From the NCBI RefSeq assembly GCF_900107725.1, contig NZ_FNQO01000002.1, forward strand, positions 868,001 to 932,000: a DNA stretch of 64,000 bases, given 5' to 3'. Position numbers and translations under genes: made by a program. Under the pieces are notes generated by a model. The model saw only the letters and a program-made list of their open reading frames with translations, searched no databases and was not told the DNA's origin. This DNA comes from Microbulbifer marinus. GTDB taxonomy: Bacteria > Pseudomonadota > Gammaproteobacteria > Pseudomonadales > Cellvibrionaceae. How positions within the stretch are numbered: position 1 is the stretch's first letter; every line of letters starts with the position of its first letter. Below, piece by piece: positions 15,625 to 27,636 of this stretch.

Positions 15625-16935
15625 ATGAAATCAGTCTGGCAACGCATACTGGGCGCAATAACCGTGGTAGTGCTGGCTCTGCCGGCCCAGGCGGTGGAGG
15701 TGGAAGGCGTGCGTGTGTGGCGCGCCCCCGATCACACGCGCCTGGTGTTCGATCTCAGCGGGCCCGCCGAGCACAAGCTGTTTACACTCAGCGGCCCCCA
15801 CCGGGTCGTGGTTGATGTTGCCGATACCAACCTGGTCGCGGAGCTGGACAGCCTCGAACTGGACAACACCCCGATCGAGCGCGTGCGCCACGGTCGCCAC
15901 AACAAGAAAGATCTGCGCGTAGTGCTGGATCTGAAGCAGCAGACCAAGCCGCGCAGCTTCGCCCTGCGCCGCCACGAACAGCTGCCGGATCGCCTGGTTA
16001 TCGATCTGTACGACCGGGTGGAAAACGAAGAGAAAACCCTGCTGCAGGTCAGTCGCGAGCGGGATATCGTCATTGCCATCGATGCCGGCCATGGCGGAGA
16101 AGATCCTGGCGCGCTCGGCCCCGGCGGTCTACGGGAAAAAGATGTGGTCTTGGCGATAGCCCGTCAATTGCACAAGGCCATCGATGGCAAGCGCGGTTTT
16201 TCCGCCAAACTGGTGCGCAGCGGAGACTACTATATCCCGCACCGCGAGCGGGTGAACAAGGGCCGCCAGATGCGCGCCGACCTGTTTGTGTCCATTCATG
16301 CTGATGCCTTTACCCGCAAGGATGCCCGCGGTGCCGGTGTCTACGCGGTGTCCTCGCGCGGGGCTACCAGTGAGACGGCGCGTTTTCTGGCGCAGCGGGA
16401 GAACGAGTCCGACCTGATCGGCGGTGCGGGCAGCCTGAACCTCGGCGACAAGGACGATACGCTCGCCGGCGTACTGCTGGATCTGTCGATGACCGCGACC
16501 ATGAATGCGAGCCTGGATATCGGTGCCAGCGTGCTGTCGCAGCTGGGTGCCGTCACGCACCTGCATAAAAAGCGTGTCGAGCAGGCCAATTTCGCCGTGC
16601 TGCGCAACCCGGACGTGCCGTCGATCCTGGTGGAAACTGGCTTTATCACCAATCCCTACGAGGCCAAGCGCCTGCGCGACCCGGCCTTCCAGCGCAAACT
16701 GGCACAAAAACTCAGCGACGGTATAGTGGCGCACTTCACCACCCGGCCACCGGCGGGCAGCTGGTTGGCCGCCAACCGCAGTCGGGTGGAGCGCCGCCAC
16801 ACCATCGCCCGCGGCGATACCCTGTCGGGTATTGCCGCGCGGTACAATGTGTCGCTCAACGAACTGAAAAGAATGAACGGTATCGACACCTCGGTGATCC
16901 GCGTCGGGCAGACGCTGACCATACCTTCGGGCTGA
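15625..16935 (+). CDS. amiB: N-acetylmuramoyl-L-alanine amidase with AMIN and LysM domains
   Basis: This periplasmic zinc amidase cuts the bond between muramic acid and the stem peptide to split septal peptidoglycan. The ATG at 15625 (agggtagaac upstream) gives a clear signal peptide MKSVWQRILGAITVVVLALP ending near AQA. An AMIN domain (about 25-130), an Amidase_3 domain (about 150-370) with DAGHGGEDPG, HRERVNKGR, FVSIHADAF and VETGF, and a C-terminal LysM (about 389-434) follow. The 436-residue layout matches Pseudomonas AmiB, and the place between tsaE and mutL matches amiB there. EnvC- or NlpD-type activators are not in the window. Confidence 0.95.
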   Translation: MKSVWQRILGAITVVVLALPAQAVEVEGVRVWRAPDHTRLVFDLSGPAEHKLFTLSGPHRVVVDVADTNLVAELDSLELDNTPIERVRHGRHNKKDLRVVLDLKQQTKPRSFALRRHEQLPDRLVIDLYDRVENEEKTLLQVSRERDIVIAIDAGHGGEDPGALGPGGLREKDVVLAIARQLHKAIDGKRGFSAKLVRSGDYYIPHRERVNKGRQMRADLFVSIHADAFTRKDARGAGVYAVSSRGATSETARFLAQRENESDLIGGAGSLNLGDKDDTLAGVLLDLSMTATMNASLDIGASVLSQLGAVTHLHKKRVEQANFAVLRNPDVPSILVETGFITNPYEAKRLRDPAFQRKLAQKLSDGIVAHFTTRPPAGSWLAANRSRVERRHTIARGDTLSGIAARYNVSLNELKRMNGIDTSVIRVGQTLTIPSG

Positions 16936-17041
16936 GTTGTGACCCCGGGACCGGGTATGGGAGTGGGCGCGCCGGAAAGAACAGCCCCGCCCGGCTCCGC
17001 GCCGAGGCTTCTGAACTTCGAATCACGATTTGTAATTTTAT

Positions 17042-18922
17042 ATGCCGGACAGAATTCAGCAGTTATCCCCCCGCCTCGCCAACCAGATCGCCGCCGGTGA
17101 GGTGGTGGAGCGTCCCGCCTCGGTGATCAAGGAGCTGCTGGAAAACAGCCTTGATGCCGGTGCCACGCGCCTCGACGTGGAGATCGACAACGGCGGTATC
17201 AAGCGCATCAAGGTGCGGGATAACGGCAAGGGCATTGCCAAAGAGGACCTGCCGCTGGCGCTGGCGCGCCACGCCACCTCGAAGATCCACGCTCTGGAGG
17301 ACCTGGAGGCGGTGGCTACGCTGGGCTTTCGCGGCGAGGCGCTGGCCAGTATTTCCTCGGTGGCGCGTCTGGCGCTGACCAGTAGCCGCGACGACAGCGG
17401 CAAGGGCTGGCAGGTCAGCGCCGAGGGGCGCGACATGCAGGCGCAACTGAGCCCGGCGGCCCATCCGCGCGGCACCACGGTGGACGTGCGCGATCTGTTC
17501 TTCAACACCCCGGCTCGGCGCAAGTTCCTGCGCACTGAAAAAACCGAATTCAACCGCGTCGACGACACCATCAAACGCCTGGCACTATCGCGTTTCGACG
17601 TGTCCATCAGCCTGCGTCACAACGGTAAGGGTGTGCACAACCTGCGCGCCGGCGATGGTCGCGTCGAGATGGAGCGGCGTGTGGCCCAGGTGTGTGGTCC
17701 GGCCTTTATGCAGAATGCGCTGCATATCGATGTGGAGCGCAGCGGCCTGCGTATGTGGGGCTGGGTCGCGGAGCCGGCCTTCTCCCGCTCCCAGGCGGAC
17801 CTGCAGTTTTTCTACGTCAACGGGCGCGCCATCCGCGACAAGGTGGTCAGCCACGCGGTGCGCCGCGCCTTCGCCGACGTGCTCTACCACGGTCGCCACC
17901 CGGCCTTCGTGCTCTATCTGGAGCTGGATCCGGCGTCGGTGGATGTGAATGTGCACCCGACCAAGCACGAGGTGCGGTTCCGCGACAGCCGCCTGGTGCA
18001 CGACTTCCTGTTCGGCAGCCTCCACAGGGCCTTGGCGGATGTGCGGCCAGGACAGCGGGAAGAGGCCGCGCAGCCGCAAGAGGAGAAGGTCGGTGGTATC
18101 AGCGCCGGTGAATTTGCCGGTCAACACAAGATGCCGCTGTCCGCCCGCCCGTCACCGGATAGCTTGCAGCAGCAGATGAATACTTACGGCGCCCTGCACC
18201 AGCCCTATCAGCCGCAGCCCGGTGTTGCCGAGGGCGCACCAGTTGCTGTGCCGGCCGTGTCCGAACCCGACACAGGGTCTGCACCGCGCGTTTCCGGCTG
18301 GAATGCTGCGATGCCGGCTGCTGCCGAAAGCGAGGAGGCGCCGCCCTTAGGATACGCACTGGCACAGCTGCACGGTATCTACATCCTGGCGCAGAGCGCA
18401 CAGGGAATGATCGTGGTGGACATGCACGCCGCCCATGAGCGCATTGTCTACGAACAGATGAAGGCGGCGCATGCCGCCGGTGGCATTCAGGCGCAGCCGT
18501 TGCTGGTGCCGGTCAGCCTGGCCGTCAGCCAGCGTGAGGCGGACTGTTTCGAAGAGCGCAGTGAGGTGTTTACGTCGCTGGGATTTGTACTGCAGCGCGC
18601 CGGGCCGGAAACCCTGCTGGTGCGGCAGGTGCCGACCATGCTGCACGGTGCCGAAGTGGAGCAACTAGTGCGCGATGTACTGTCGGATCTGCTCGCCGAA
18701 GGCGGCAGCGACCGCATCGGCGAGCGCATCAATGAAATCCTCTCCACCATGGCCTGCCACGGCTCCGTGCGCGCCAACCGCCGCCTGACGGTACCGGAGA
18801 TGAATGCGCTGCTGCGGGATATGGAGCACACCGAGCGCAGCGGCCAGTGTAACCACGGCCGCCCGACCTGGACCCAGGTTAAACTGGCCGACATGGACAA
18901 GTGGTTTATGCGCGGCCAGTAA
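17042..18922 (+). CDS. mutL: DNA mismatch repair protein MutL, endonuclease type
   Basis: MutL links mismatch recognition by MutS to strand removal. The N-terminal GHKL ATPase shows NSLDAG, DNGKGI and GFRGEAL. A proline- and alanine-rich linker (about 335-430) leads to the C-terminal dimer domain. There, Asp460-Met-His-Ala-x2-Glu466-x4-Glu471 fits the metal-binding nuclease motif, and [11 protein letters not shown] and CNHGRPTW near the end fit the associated motifs. This is the endonuclease type used by bacteria without MutH. At 626 residues the length is normal. The ribosome site before the ATG is weak. Confidence 0.95.
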   Translation: MPDRIQQLSPRLANQIAAGEVVERPASVIKELLENSLDAGATRLDVEIDNGGIKRIKVRDNGKGIAKEDLPLALARHATSKIHALEDLEAVATLGFRGEALASISSVARLALTSSRDDSGKGWQVSAEGRDMQAQLSPAAHPRGTTVDVRDLFFNTPARRKFLRTEKTEFNRVDDTIKRLALSRFDVSISLRHNGKGVHNLRAGDGRVEMERRVAQVCGPAFMQNALHIDVERSGLRMWGWVAEPAFSRSQADLQFFYVNGRAIRDKVVSHAVRRAFADVLYHGRHPAFVLYLELDPASVDVNVHPTKHEVRFRDSRLVHDFLFGSLHRALADVRPGQREEAAQPQEEKVGGISAGEFAGQHKMPLSARPSPDSLQQQMNTYGALHQPYQPQPGVAEGAPVAVPAVSEPDTGSAPRVSGWNAAMPAAAESEEAPPLGYALAQLHGIYILAQSAQGMIVVDMHAAHERIVYEQMKAAHAAGGIQAQPLLVPVSLAVSQREADCFEERSEVFTSLGFVLQRAGPETLLVRQVPTMLHGAEVEQLVRDVLSDLLAEGGSDRIGERINEILSTMACHGSVRANRRLTVPEMNALLRDMEHTERSGQCNHGRPTWTQVKLADMDKWFMRGQ

Positions 18923-18944
18923 CCGGGCGCGAAAAGGACGTGTT

Positions 18945-19913
18945 TTGAGCGACCACCTTCGGGGCGGCAAGCCCCGTGCGATATTTCTGATGGGACCGAC
19001 CGCCTCCGGCAAGACGGATCTGGCGATGGCGCTGGCCGACCGGCTGCCGGTGGAGCTGATCAGTGTCGATTCGGCGCTGGTCTACCGAGGTCTGGATATC
19101 GGCTCTGCCAAGCCGTCACCGGAGGAACTGGCACGCTATCCCCACCGCCTGATCGATATCTGCGACCCCAGCGAATCCTACTCCGCCGGCCGTTTTCGCC
19201 GGGATGCTCTCGCCGCCATGGACGAGATTGCTGCGGCGGGGAGGGTGCCGCTGCTGGTCGGCGGAACCATGTTGTACTTTCGCGCTCTACTGGAAGGTAT
19301 GGCCCAGTTGCCGGAGGCGGATCCGGCCATCCGCGCGGAGATCGAGGCCCGCGCCGAGCGGGAGGGTTGGCCCGCACTGCACGCGGAGCTGGCCGAGGTG
19401 GATCCGGAATTGGCCGCCGATTTACACCCCAATCACTCTGTGCGTATCGAGCGCGGACTCGAGGTGTACCGGCTCACCGGAGTGCCGCTGTCTCAGTTGC
19501 GCCGCGAGCAGGCGCGGGATTCGGTCAGCGAACACTACGATCTGCGCCAGCTGGCGCTGTTACCGCGCGACCGGGCACTATTGCACCAGCGTATAGCAAC
19601 GCGCTTCCGGCGCATGCTGGAGCAGGGCTTTATAGAGGAGGTGCAGGCGCTGCGCGACCGCGGCGACCTGCACGAGGACCTGCCCGCCATTCGCGCGGTC
19701 GGCTACCGCCAGGTTTGGCAGTACCTGGATGGCCGCCTGACCTATGATGAAATGGTCGATGCGGGCATTGCCGCTACGCGCCAGCTGGCCAAGCGCCAGC
19801 TGACCTGGCTGCGACGCTGGCCGGATTTGGCGGGTATTTACGCACAGGATGTCGATGGCAGAGTGCGCAAAAATGACGAAATATTGGCGGAAGCCTTGAA
19901 ATTTCTCGCCTGA
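18945..19913 (+). CDS. miaA: tRNA dimethylallyltransferase
   Basis: MiaA adds a dimethylallyl group to A37 of tRNAs that read UNN codons. The P-loop GPTASGKTD lies near residues 16-24, followed by the substrate motif [19 protein letters not shown] and by [11 protein letters not shown]. The start is taken as TTG at 18945 because AAAAGGA lies seven bases upstream and the family begins just before the P-loop; the frame upstream is inside mutL. The product is 322 residues. The gap from mutL is 22 bases. Classical regulation links miaA and hfq transcripts in enterobacteria. Confidence 0.92.
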   Translation: MSDHLRGGKPRAIFLMGPTASGKTDLAMALADRLPVELISVDSALVYRGLDIGSAKPSPEELARYPHRLIDICDPSESYSAGRFRRDALAAMDEIAAAGRVPLLVGGTMLYFRALLEGMAQLPEADPAIRAEIEARAEREGWPALHAELAEVDPELAADLHPNHSVRIERGLEVYRLTGVPLSQLRREQARDSVSEHYDLRQLALLPRDRALLHQRIATRFRRMLEQGFIEEVQALRDRGDLHEDLPAIRAVGYRQVWQYLDGRLTYDEMVDAGIAATRQLAKRQLTWLRRWPDLAGIYAQDVDGRVRKNDEILAEALKFLA

Positions 19914-20094
19914 GCATCCATAACGGAGGTGGGCCAATATACGACAAGCCCACTCAGTCAGTTTTTTCACAGAGTCCGGCGATTTCCGGCTCTTTTTATA
20001 CGCGTATTCAACCTCAGTCGTTTCTTAGTCCACGGGTTTCGTGGGCGCGATTGCGGCCTGCATTCGCTTCCAGCTTTTGACAAGGAGAAAAAAG

Positions 20095-20379
20095 ATGTCA
20101 AAAGGGCACAGCTTACAAGACCCTTACCTCAACGTATTGCGCAAAGAGCGTATCCCGGTTTCTATCTATCTGGTTAATGGCATCAAGCTCCAGGGGCAAA
20201 TAGAATCATTCGATCAGTTTGTGGTATTGCTGAAAAATACCGTCAGCCAAATGGTGTACAAACACGCCATATCCACCGTTGTCCCGTCCCGCGCGGTGCG
20301 TGTACCGCTGCTGAACCCGGCGGCCCAGGGTGGTGCTGGCGAGGGCGCTGGTGAAGGTGGTGAGCAGACCTTCGGTTAA
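20095..20379 (+). CDS. hfq: RNA chaperone Hfq
   Basis: Hfq forms a hexameric ring that pairs small RNAs with mRNAs. The 94-residue product has the Sm1 region ([20 protein letters not shown]) and the Sm2 motif [12 protein letters not shown]. The tail is short and rich in Gly, Ala and Glu, which is the usual place of variation. The ATG at 20095 has a good aaggag site eight bases upstream; an earlier in-frame start lacks similarity. It sits between miaA and hflX in the conserved order. Confidence 0.97.
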   Translation: MSKGHSLQDPYLNVLRKERIPVSIYLVNGIKLQGQIESFDQFVVLLKNTVSQMVYKHAISTVVPSRAVRVPLLNPAAQGGAGEGAGEGGEQTFG

Positions 20380-20519
20380 ACCGTCCGAGCTTCAAGGTTT
20401 AATCTGCGCCTCGGCTTGCCGGGGCGCCCGCAATTTAACGCCCTGAAATTTTCTGTCGTATATTGCGGCTTCAATCAGGGTCCCGGGCTATTGCCCGGTC
20501 CCGCAACAGAGATTTCCCA

Positions 20520-21833
20520 TTGTTTTTCGAACGACCGGAATCCGGTGAACTAGCCGTGCTGGTGCACTTGGAGCTGTCTGCGATAGACAGCCCAGACGAC
20601 CCGCGTGAATTTGAAGAGCTGGCGCTGTCCGCCGGTGCAGATCCGGTGACTTTTATCTTTGGCCAGCGTGCCACTCCCGACCCGAAGACCTTCGTCGGCC
20701 GCGGTAAGCTGGAGGAGATTCAGCAGGCGGTAAATGAGAATGGCGCCGAGCTGGTGATATTTGATCACACCCTGTCGCCGAGTCAGGAGCGCAACATCGA
20801 GCGCGAACTGAAGTGTCGCGTGCTCGACCGGACCGGCTTGATCCTGGATATCTTCGCCCAGCGCGCACGTACCCACGAGGGCAAGTTGCAGGTAGAGCTG
20901 GCGCAGTTGCGCCATATGGCCACGCGTCTGGTACGCGGCTGGACCCACCTGGAGCGGCAGAAGGGTGGTATTGGCCTGCGCGGCCCCGGCGAGACGCAGT
21001 TGGAGACCGACCGCCGCCTGCTGCGTGCGCGCATCGACTCCATCGAAAAGAAGCTGGAGAAAGTGCGCCGTCAGCGCGAGCAGGGCCGCCGCGCGCGTTC
21101 CCGCGCCGAAGTCGCCACCGTTTCGCTGGTGGGTTACACCAATGCGGGCAAATCCACCCTGTTCAACCGCCTGACCGATGCCGATGTGTACGTGCGTGAC
21201 CAGTTGTTTGCGACACTGGATCCAACCATGCGCCGGGTCGATCTGCCCAATGTCGGCGCCATGGTGCTGGCGGATACGGTGGGCTTTGTGTCCCATTTGC
21301 CGCACAAGCTCGTGGAGGCATTTCGCGCCACCCTGGAAGAGGCGGCCCGGGCCACGCTGTTGCTCCATGTGGTCGACGCCGCGGCAGAAGACCGCCTGCA
21401 CCTGATGGAAGAGGTGCAGGCCGTATTGGAGGAAATCGATGCGGCGGAGCTGCCGCAGTTGGTCGTCTACAACAAGATCGACCTGTTGCAGGACAGCGAG
21501 CCGCGTATCGATCGGGACGATCAGGGCGTGCCGCGCGCGGTATGGGTGTCAGCCGTCACCGGAGCCGGCTGCGAACTGCTGATCGAGGCGATAGCCGAGC
21601 GCCTCGGCGAACAGATGGTGCGCGGCCTGCTGGTGACGACGCCACAGCAGTCGCGCCTGCGCGCGCAGCTCTACGAAATAAATGCCGTGCAGAGCGAAAA
21701 TTTTCGCGACAACGGCGATTGCGAGCTACAGCTGCTGCTGCCGCGCAGCGATTTTCAGCGCCTGCTGGCGCCGTTCACCAATAGCGGGAATGCGCCGGAA
21801 TGGCAGCCACTGGACGAGGCGGAACAGCGATAA
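20520..21833 (+). CDS. hflX: Ribosome-associated GTPase HflX
   Basis: HflX is a GTPase that binds the 50S subunit and rescues or splits stalled and heat-damaged ribosomes. The N-terminal nucleotide-binding and helical domain includes FVGRGKLEEI and GIGLRGPGETQLETDRR. The G domain has GYTNAGKST (G1), DTVGF (G3) and NKID (G4). A TTG at 20520 is preferred: it yields MFFERPESGE, like the MFFER start of Pseudomonas HflX, and 437 residues. A longer in-frame start at 20463 would read through a small GC hairpin and lacks similarity. Confidence 0.93.
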   Translation: MFFERPESGELAVLVHLELSAIDSPDDPREFEELALSAGADPVTFIFGQRATPDPKTFVGRGKLEEIQQAVNENGAELVIFDHTLSPSQERNIERELKCRVLDRTGLILDIFAQRARTHEGKLQVELAQLRHMATRLVRGWTHLERQKGGIGLRGPGETQLETDRRLLRARIDSIEKKLEKVRRQREQGRRARSRAEVATVSLVGYTNAGKSTLFNRLTDADVYVRDQLFATLDPTMRRVDLPNVGAMVLADTVGFVSHLPHKLVEAFRATLEEAARATLLLHVVDAAAEDRLHLMEEVQAVLEEIDAAELPQLVVYNKIDLLQDSEPRIDRDDQGVPRAVWVSAVTGAGCELLIEAIAERLGEQMVRGLLVTTPQQSRLRAQLYEINAVQSENFRDNGDCELQLLLPRSDFQRLLAPFTNSGNAPEWQPLDEAEQR

Positions 21834-21910
21834 GCGGCAATATTTCGCCGGCGAAGAATGCTAGAATCCGCCAATACATAAAGCTAAACGATTAGAGTTG
21901 GAGTATTTAG

Positions 21911-23059
21911 ATGGCCTGGAACGAGCCGGGTGGTAACAACAAAGATCCCTGGGGTGGCGGCGGAGGCAACCGCAACGACGGTCCCCCTGATCTCGATGAA
22001 CTGCTGCGCAAGTTGCAGCAGAAATTGAACGGCCTGTTTGGCGGCGGCGCGGGCTCCGGTACCGGTGGTGGCTCCGGTAGTTTTCCATGGTCGCTAGTGT
22101 TGATTGTGCTGGCAGTGCTGTATGGGCTGCTGGGTTTCTATCAGGTTAATGCCAACGAGGCGGCCGTAGTGCTGCGCCTGGGCAAATACCACTCCACCGA
22201 GACTTCCGGCCTGCACTGGAATCCTCCGCTGATCGATACGGTTTCCAAGGTCAATATGACCGAGGTGCGTACCGAGCGCACCACCGGCCAGATGCTCACC
22301 GAAGATGCCAACATCGTCGAAGTGGTGCTGACGGTGCAGTGGCATATCAACGACGCGGAATCCTATGTGCTGCGCGTGCGCGACCCGCTGAAGAGTCTGC
22401 AGGAAGCCACCGACAGCGCCCTGCGTCATGTGGTTGGCTCCCTGACGCTGAACGGTGTCATCTCACAGAACCGGACCCAGGTGTCCGCCGATACCCAGCA
22501 GCGCCTGCAGCAGTACCTGGATCTCTACCAGACCGGTATCCGCGTCGATGTGGTCAACCTGACCGATGCCAAGGCGCCGCGCGAAGTGCAGGATGCCTTC
22601 GATGACGTCACCAAGGCCCGCGAGGACGAGGTGCGCCTGCAAAACGAAGCCCAGGCCTACGCCAACCAGGTGATCCCGGTGGCGCGTGGTCAGGCACAGC
22701 GCATCATTGAAGAGGCGGAAGCCTACAAGTCCCGCGTCGTCGAGAGCGCCCGCGGTGAAGCGGTGCGCTTCGAGAAGCTACTGGCCGAATACGAGCGCGC
22801 GCCGCAGGTGACCCGCGAGCGCCTCTACCTGGATGCGGTGCAGCAGGTGATGGCCAACGCGTCGAAAATCATGGTGGACGTCGAAGGCGGCAACAACATG
22901 ATGTACCTGCCGCTGGACAAGCTGGCGCAGGAAAGCGGCAGCCAGGCGGTACAGCGCAAGGATGTGTCGCCGATGGTGGTGGACGAGGTCTACCAGCGCA
23001 TCGTCGAGCGCCTGCGCACCGAGGCTGCCAACAGCCGTCGCAACCAGAATGTTCGCTAA
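21911..23059 (+). CDS. hflK: FtsH modulator HflK
   Basis: HflK forms with HflC a large cage in the inner membrane that surrounds and modulates the protease FtsH. The 382-residue protein has a glycine- and asparagine-rich cytoplasmic N-terminus (about 1-55), one membrane helix (about 59-80, SLVLIVLAVLYGLLGFYQV), an SPFH/band 7 domain (about 80-250) and a charged coiled coil (about 230-300). The gene is 77 bases after hflX and 12 bases before hflC. Confidence 0.96.
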   Translation: MAWNEPGGNNKDPWGGGGGNRNDGPPDLDELLRKLQQKLNGLFGGGAGSGTGGGSGSFPWSLVLIVLAVLYGLLGFYQVNANEAAVVLRLGKYHSTETSGLHWNPPLIDTVSKVNMTEVRTERTTGQMLTEDANIVEVVLTVQWHINDAESYVLRVRDPLKSLQEATDSALRHVVGSLTLNGVISQNRTQVSADTQQRLQQYLDLYQTGIRVDVVNLTDAKAPREVQDAFDDVTKAREDEVRLQNEAQAYANQVIPVARGQAQRIIEEAEAYKSRVVESARGEAVRFEKLLAEYERAPQVTRERLYLDAVQQVMANASKIMVDVEGGNNMMYLPLDKLAQESGSQAVQRKDVSPMVVDEVYQRIVERLRTEAANSRRNQNVR

Positions 23060-23071
23060 GGGGGTGACGCA

Positions 23072-23950
23072 ATGAATAACAGAACACTGGTAATCATCGC
23101 CGCCCTGCTGCTCGCGGTGCTGGCCATTTCCTCCAGCGCCTTCGTGGTCAAGGAGACGGAAAAAGCGGTGCTGCTGAAGTTCGGCCGCCTGATCCGCACC
23201 GACTACGAGCCGGGCCTGTACTTCAAGATTCCGCTGGTGCACGAGCTGCGCAAGTTCGATGCGCGTATCCAGACAGTGGATTCCAGCCCGGTGCGTATGC
23301 TGAACAGCGAAAACAAGTTCATGATGGTGGACTCCTACGCGAAGTACCGCATCTTCGACGTGAGCCGCTTCTACGTCGCCACCCGCGGTGACGAGCGCAA
23401 CGCGGTGCGCCTGCTGTCGGAACAGATCAACGACCGGCTGCGCAACCAGTTCGGTGTGCGCGACCTGCACGAAGTGGTCAGCGGTCAGCGCGACGAGCTG
23501 ATGGCGGAGATCACCACGAACCTGAACCAGGCTGCGCAGACAAGCCTGGGGGTGGAGCTGATCGACGTGCGCGTGAAGCGTATCGATCTGCCGCCTGAGG
23601 TCTCCGAGTCCGTGTTCCAGCGTATGCGCGCCGGACGTGAACTGGAAGCCCGCGACCACCGCGCCAAGGGTCAGGAGGCCAGTGAGCGCATCCGCGCCAA
23701 CGCCGACCGCCAGAAGGTGGTGATCGAGGCGGAGGCCTACCGTCAGTCGGAAGAGTTACGCGGTGCCGGCGATGCGGAAGCGGCCTCAATCTATGCTTCT
23801 GCCTACAACAAGGACCCCGAGTTCTACCGCTTTACCCGCAGCCTCAAGGCCTACAAGGAGACCTTCCAGAACAAGGCCGACATGCTGCTGGTGGACCCGG
23901 ACAGCGAGTTCTTCCGCTACCTGAAGGACCCGGAAGGCAAGTCGCAGTAA
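23072..23950 (+). CDS. hflC: FtsH modulator HflC
   Basis: HflC is the partner of HflK in the FtsH-surrounding membrane complex. The 292-residue protein starts with a membrane anchor (TLVIIAALLLAVLAISSSAFVV without its ends) and continues with an SPFH/band 7 domain (about 25-190) and a coiled-coil region rich in Glu, Arg and Ala (about 190-250). A ggggtgacgca stretch precedes the ATG. A strong terminator 20 bases after the stop closes the hfq-hflX-hflK-hflC run. Confidence 0.96.
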   Translation: MNNRTLVIIAALLLAVLAISSSAFVVKETEKAVLLKFGRLIRTDYEPGLYFKIPLVHELRKFDARIQTVDSSPVRMLNSENKFMMVDSYAKYRIFDVSRFYVATRGDERNAVRLLSEQINDRLRNQFGVRDLHEVVSGQRDELMAEITTNLNQAAQTSLGVELIDVRVKRIDLPPEVSESVFQRMRAGRELEARDHRAKGQEASERIRANADRQKVVIEAEAYRQSEELRGAGDAEAASIYASAYNKDPEFYRFTRSLKAYKETFQNKADMLLVDPDSEFFRYLKDPEGKSQ

Positions 23951-23970
23951 GCCGTTCGGCGGGATCTGCC

Positions 23971-23998
23971 CGGGCGAGCCGTAGGCTCGCCCGTTTTT
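23971..23998 (+). terminator. Rho-independent terminator after hflC
   Basis: A perfect ten-base stem CGGGCGAGCC / GGCTCGCCCG with a GTA loop is followed directly by five T residues. It lies 20 bases past the hflC stop and probably ends the hflKC transcript. Confidence 0.9.
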
Positions 23999-24058
23999 CT
24001 GGGCAAATGCAGGGTCAAAGCCCTACCTTCCCGCGAACAGTTGGTGGTAAAATCACGC

Positions 24059-24083
24059 AAACCGGGCCGAGCCCGGTTTTTTT
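24059..24083 (+). terminator. Second terminator or leader attenuator before hisZ
   Basis: A nine-base stem AAACCGGGC / GCCCGGTTT with a CGA loop runs into seven consecutive T residues ending at 24083. It lies 60 bases after the hflC terminator and 50 bases before the hisZ ATG. Because a full terminator is already present upstream, it could act as a leader terminator for hisZ or as a backup stop; the sequence alone does not decide. Confidence 0.8.
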
Positions 24084-24133
24084 GTGAAGGGCGCTCCCGC
24101 ACCTGTTACACCGCTGACAACATCTATTTCACC

Positions 24134-26727
<2,594 letters not shown>

Positions 26728-26734
26728 CAAGCAG

Positions 26735-26760
26735 GCGGCCGGATTCGCTCCGGCCGCTTT
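26735..26760 (+). terminator. Rho-independent terminator after purA
   Basis: GCGGCCGGA (26735-26743) and TCCGGCCGC (26749-26757) form a nine-base stem with a five-base loop, followed by TTTGT. It starts seven bases after the purA stop. The T-run is short. Confidence 0.75.
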
Positions 26761-26886
26761 GTGAATCCCCGGTCCCGAACAGGGCTTGCTTTCCGCGGCT
26801 AGGCTGTCGATGATTGGACCAGTTTTAAGTATCTGGTCACAAGTTTGTGCCAGACTGAACGGCCAATTATCAGACCGGGGTTTTTC

Positions 26887-27534
26887 ATGTCTTCCTCCAT
26901 CGCTCACCGCTACAGCTTCGCGGAAGAAGTCGCCAACAGCATTATCCACGGTGTCGGCGCGCTGCTCGCCATCGCCGGTCTCGGCGTACTCTGTGGTTTC
27001 GCCGCCCTGCGGGGCGACGCCTGGCATATTGTCAGCTCCAGCGTCTACGCGGCCACCCTGATTCTGTGTTTCGGCGCCTCCACCCTGTATCACAGCATCA
27101 GCCATATCCGTGCCAAGGAAATACTGCGCACCCTCGATCACTCGGCGATATTCCTGCTGATAGCGGGTACTTACACACCGTTCACGCTGGTGACACTGCG
27201 GGGCCCCTGGGGCTGGTGGCTGTTCGGCATCATCTGGGGGCTGGCGCTTGCCGGCCTCGTTATCCAGTTCACGCCGCTGAAGAAGATCCGCGCCCTGTCG
27301 ATTACCCTGAGCGCCCTGATGGGCTGGGTGGTCATCGCCGCGATCAAGCCGTTGATGAACAGCCTCGAGACCGGTGGCCTGTGGCTGCTGGTACTGGGCG
27401 GTCTCTGTTATACCGGCGGTATCGCTTTCTACCTGTGGCGCAGCCTCCGTTTCCATCACGCCATCTGGCACCTGTTTGTGTTGGCCGGCGGCATGCTGCA
27501 TTTCTTTGCCGTGCTTTTCTACGTAATTCCCTGA
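26887..27534 (+). CDS. Hemolysin III family membrane protein
   Basis: The 215-residue protein belongs to the hemolysin III/YqfA branch of the PAQR-like seven-helix membrane family. About seven hydrophobic segments can be read. Conserved family features are an early EEVANSIIHGVGA, SSTLYHSI-like sequence (here CFGASTLYHSI), LDHSAIFLLIAGTYTPF, and a C-terminal HAIWHLFVLAGGMLHFFAV. The histidines in these segments are the likely metal ligands. The physiological role is not known; haemolytic activity should not be assumed. The ATG at 26887 gives the family start; a longer frame exists. It appears to be a single gene. Confidence 0.9.
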   Translation: MSSSIAHRYSFAEEVANSIIHGVGALLAIAGLGVLCGFAALRGDAWHIVSSSVYAATLILCFGASTLYHSISHIRAKEILRTLDHSAIFLLIAGTYTPFTLVTLRGPWGWWLFGIIWGLALAGLVIQFTPLKKIRALSITLSALMGWVVIAAIKPLMNSLETGGLWLLVLGGLCYTGGIAFYLWRSLRFHHAIWHLFVLAGGMLHFFAVLFYVIP

Positions 27535-27636
27535 GCCGGCTTGAACACCGTCACGGGTTGAACAATCCGCCTTTCGGAAAGCGCTTTCCCGTTCTACCCT
27601 TGAGCGAGCAATTTGTTGCGCGCTGAAGGAACCGCT

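Noticed and set aside
20483-20498. CCGGGC / GCCCGG hairpin as an hfq terminator
   Set aside because: The stem is only six bases, no T-run follows and it lies just before the hflX start, so it is not a convincing terminator.
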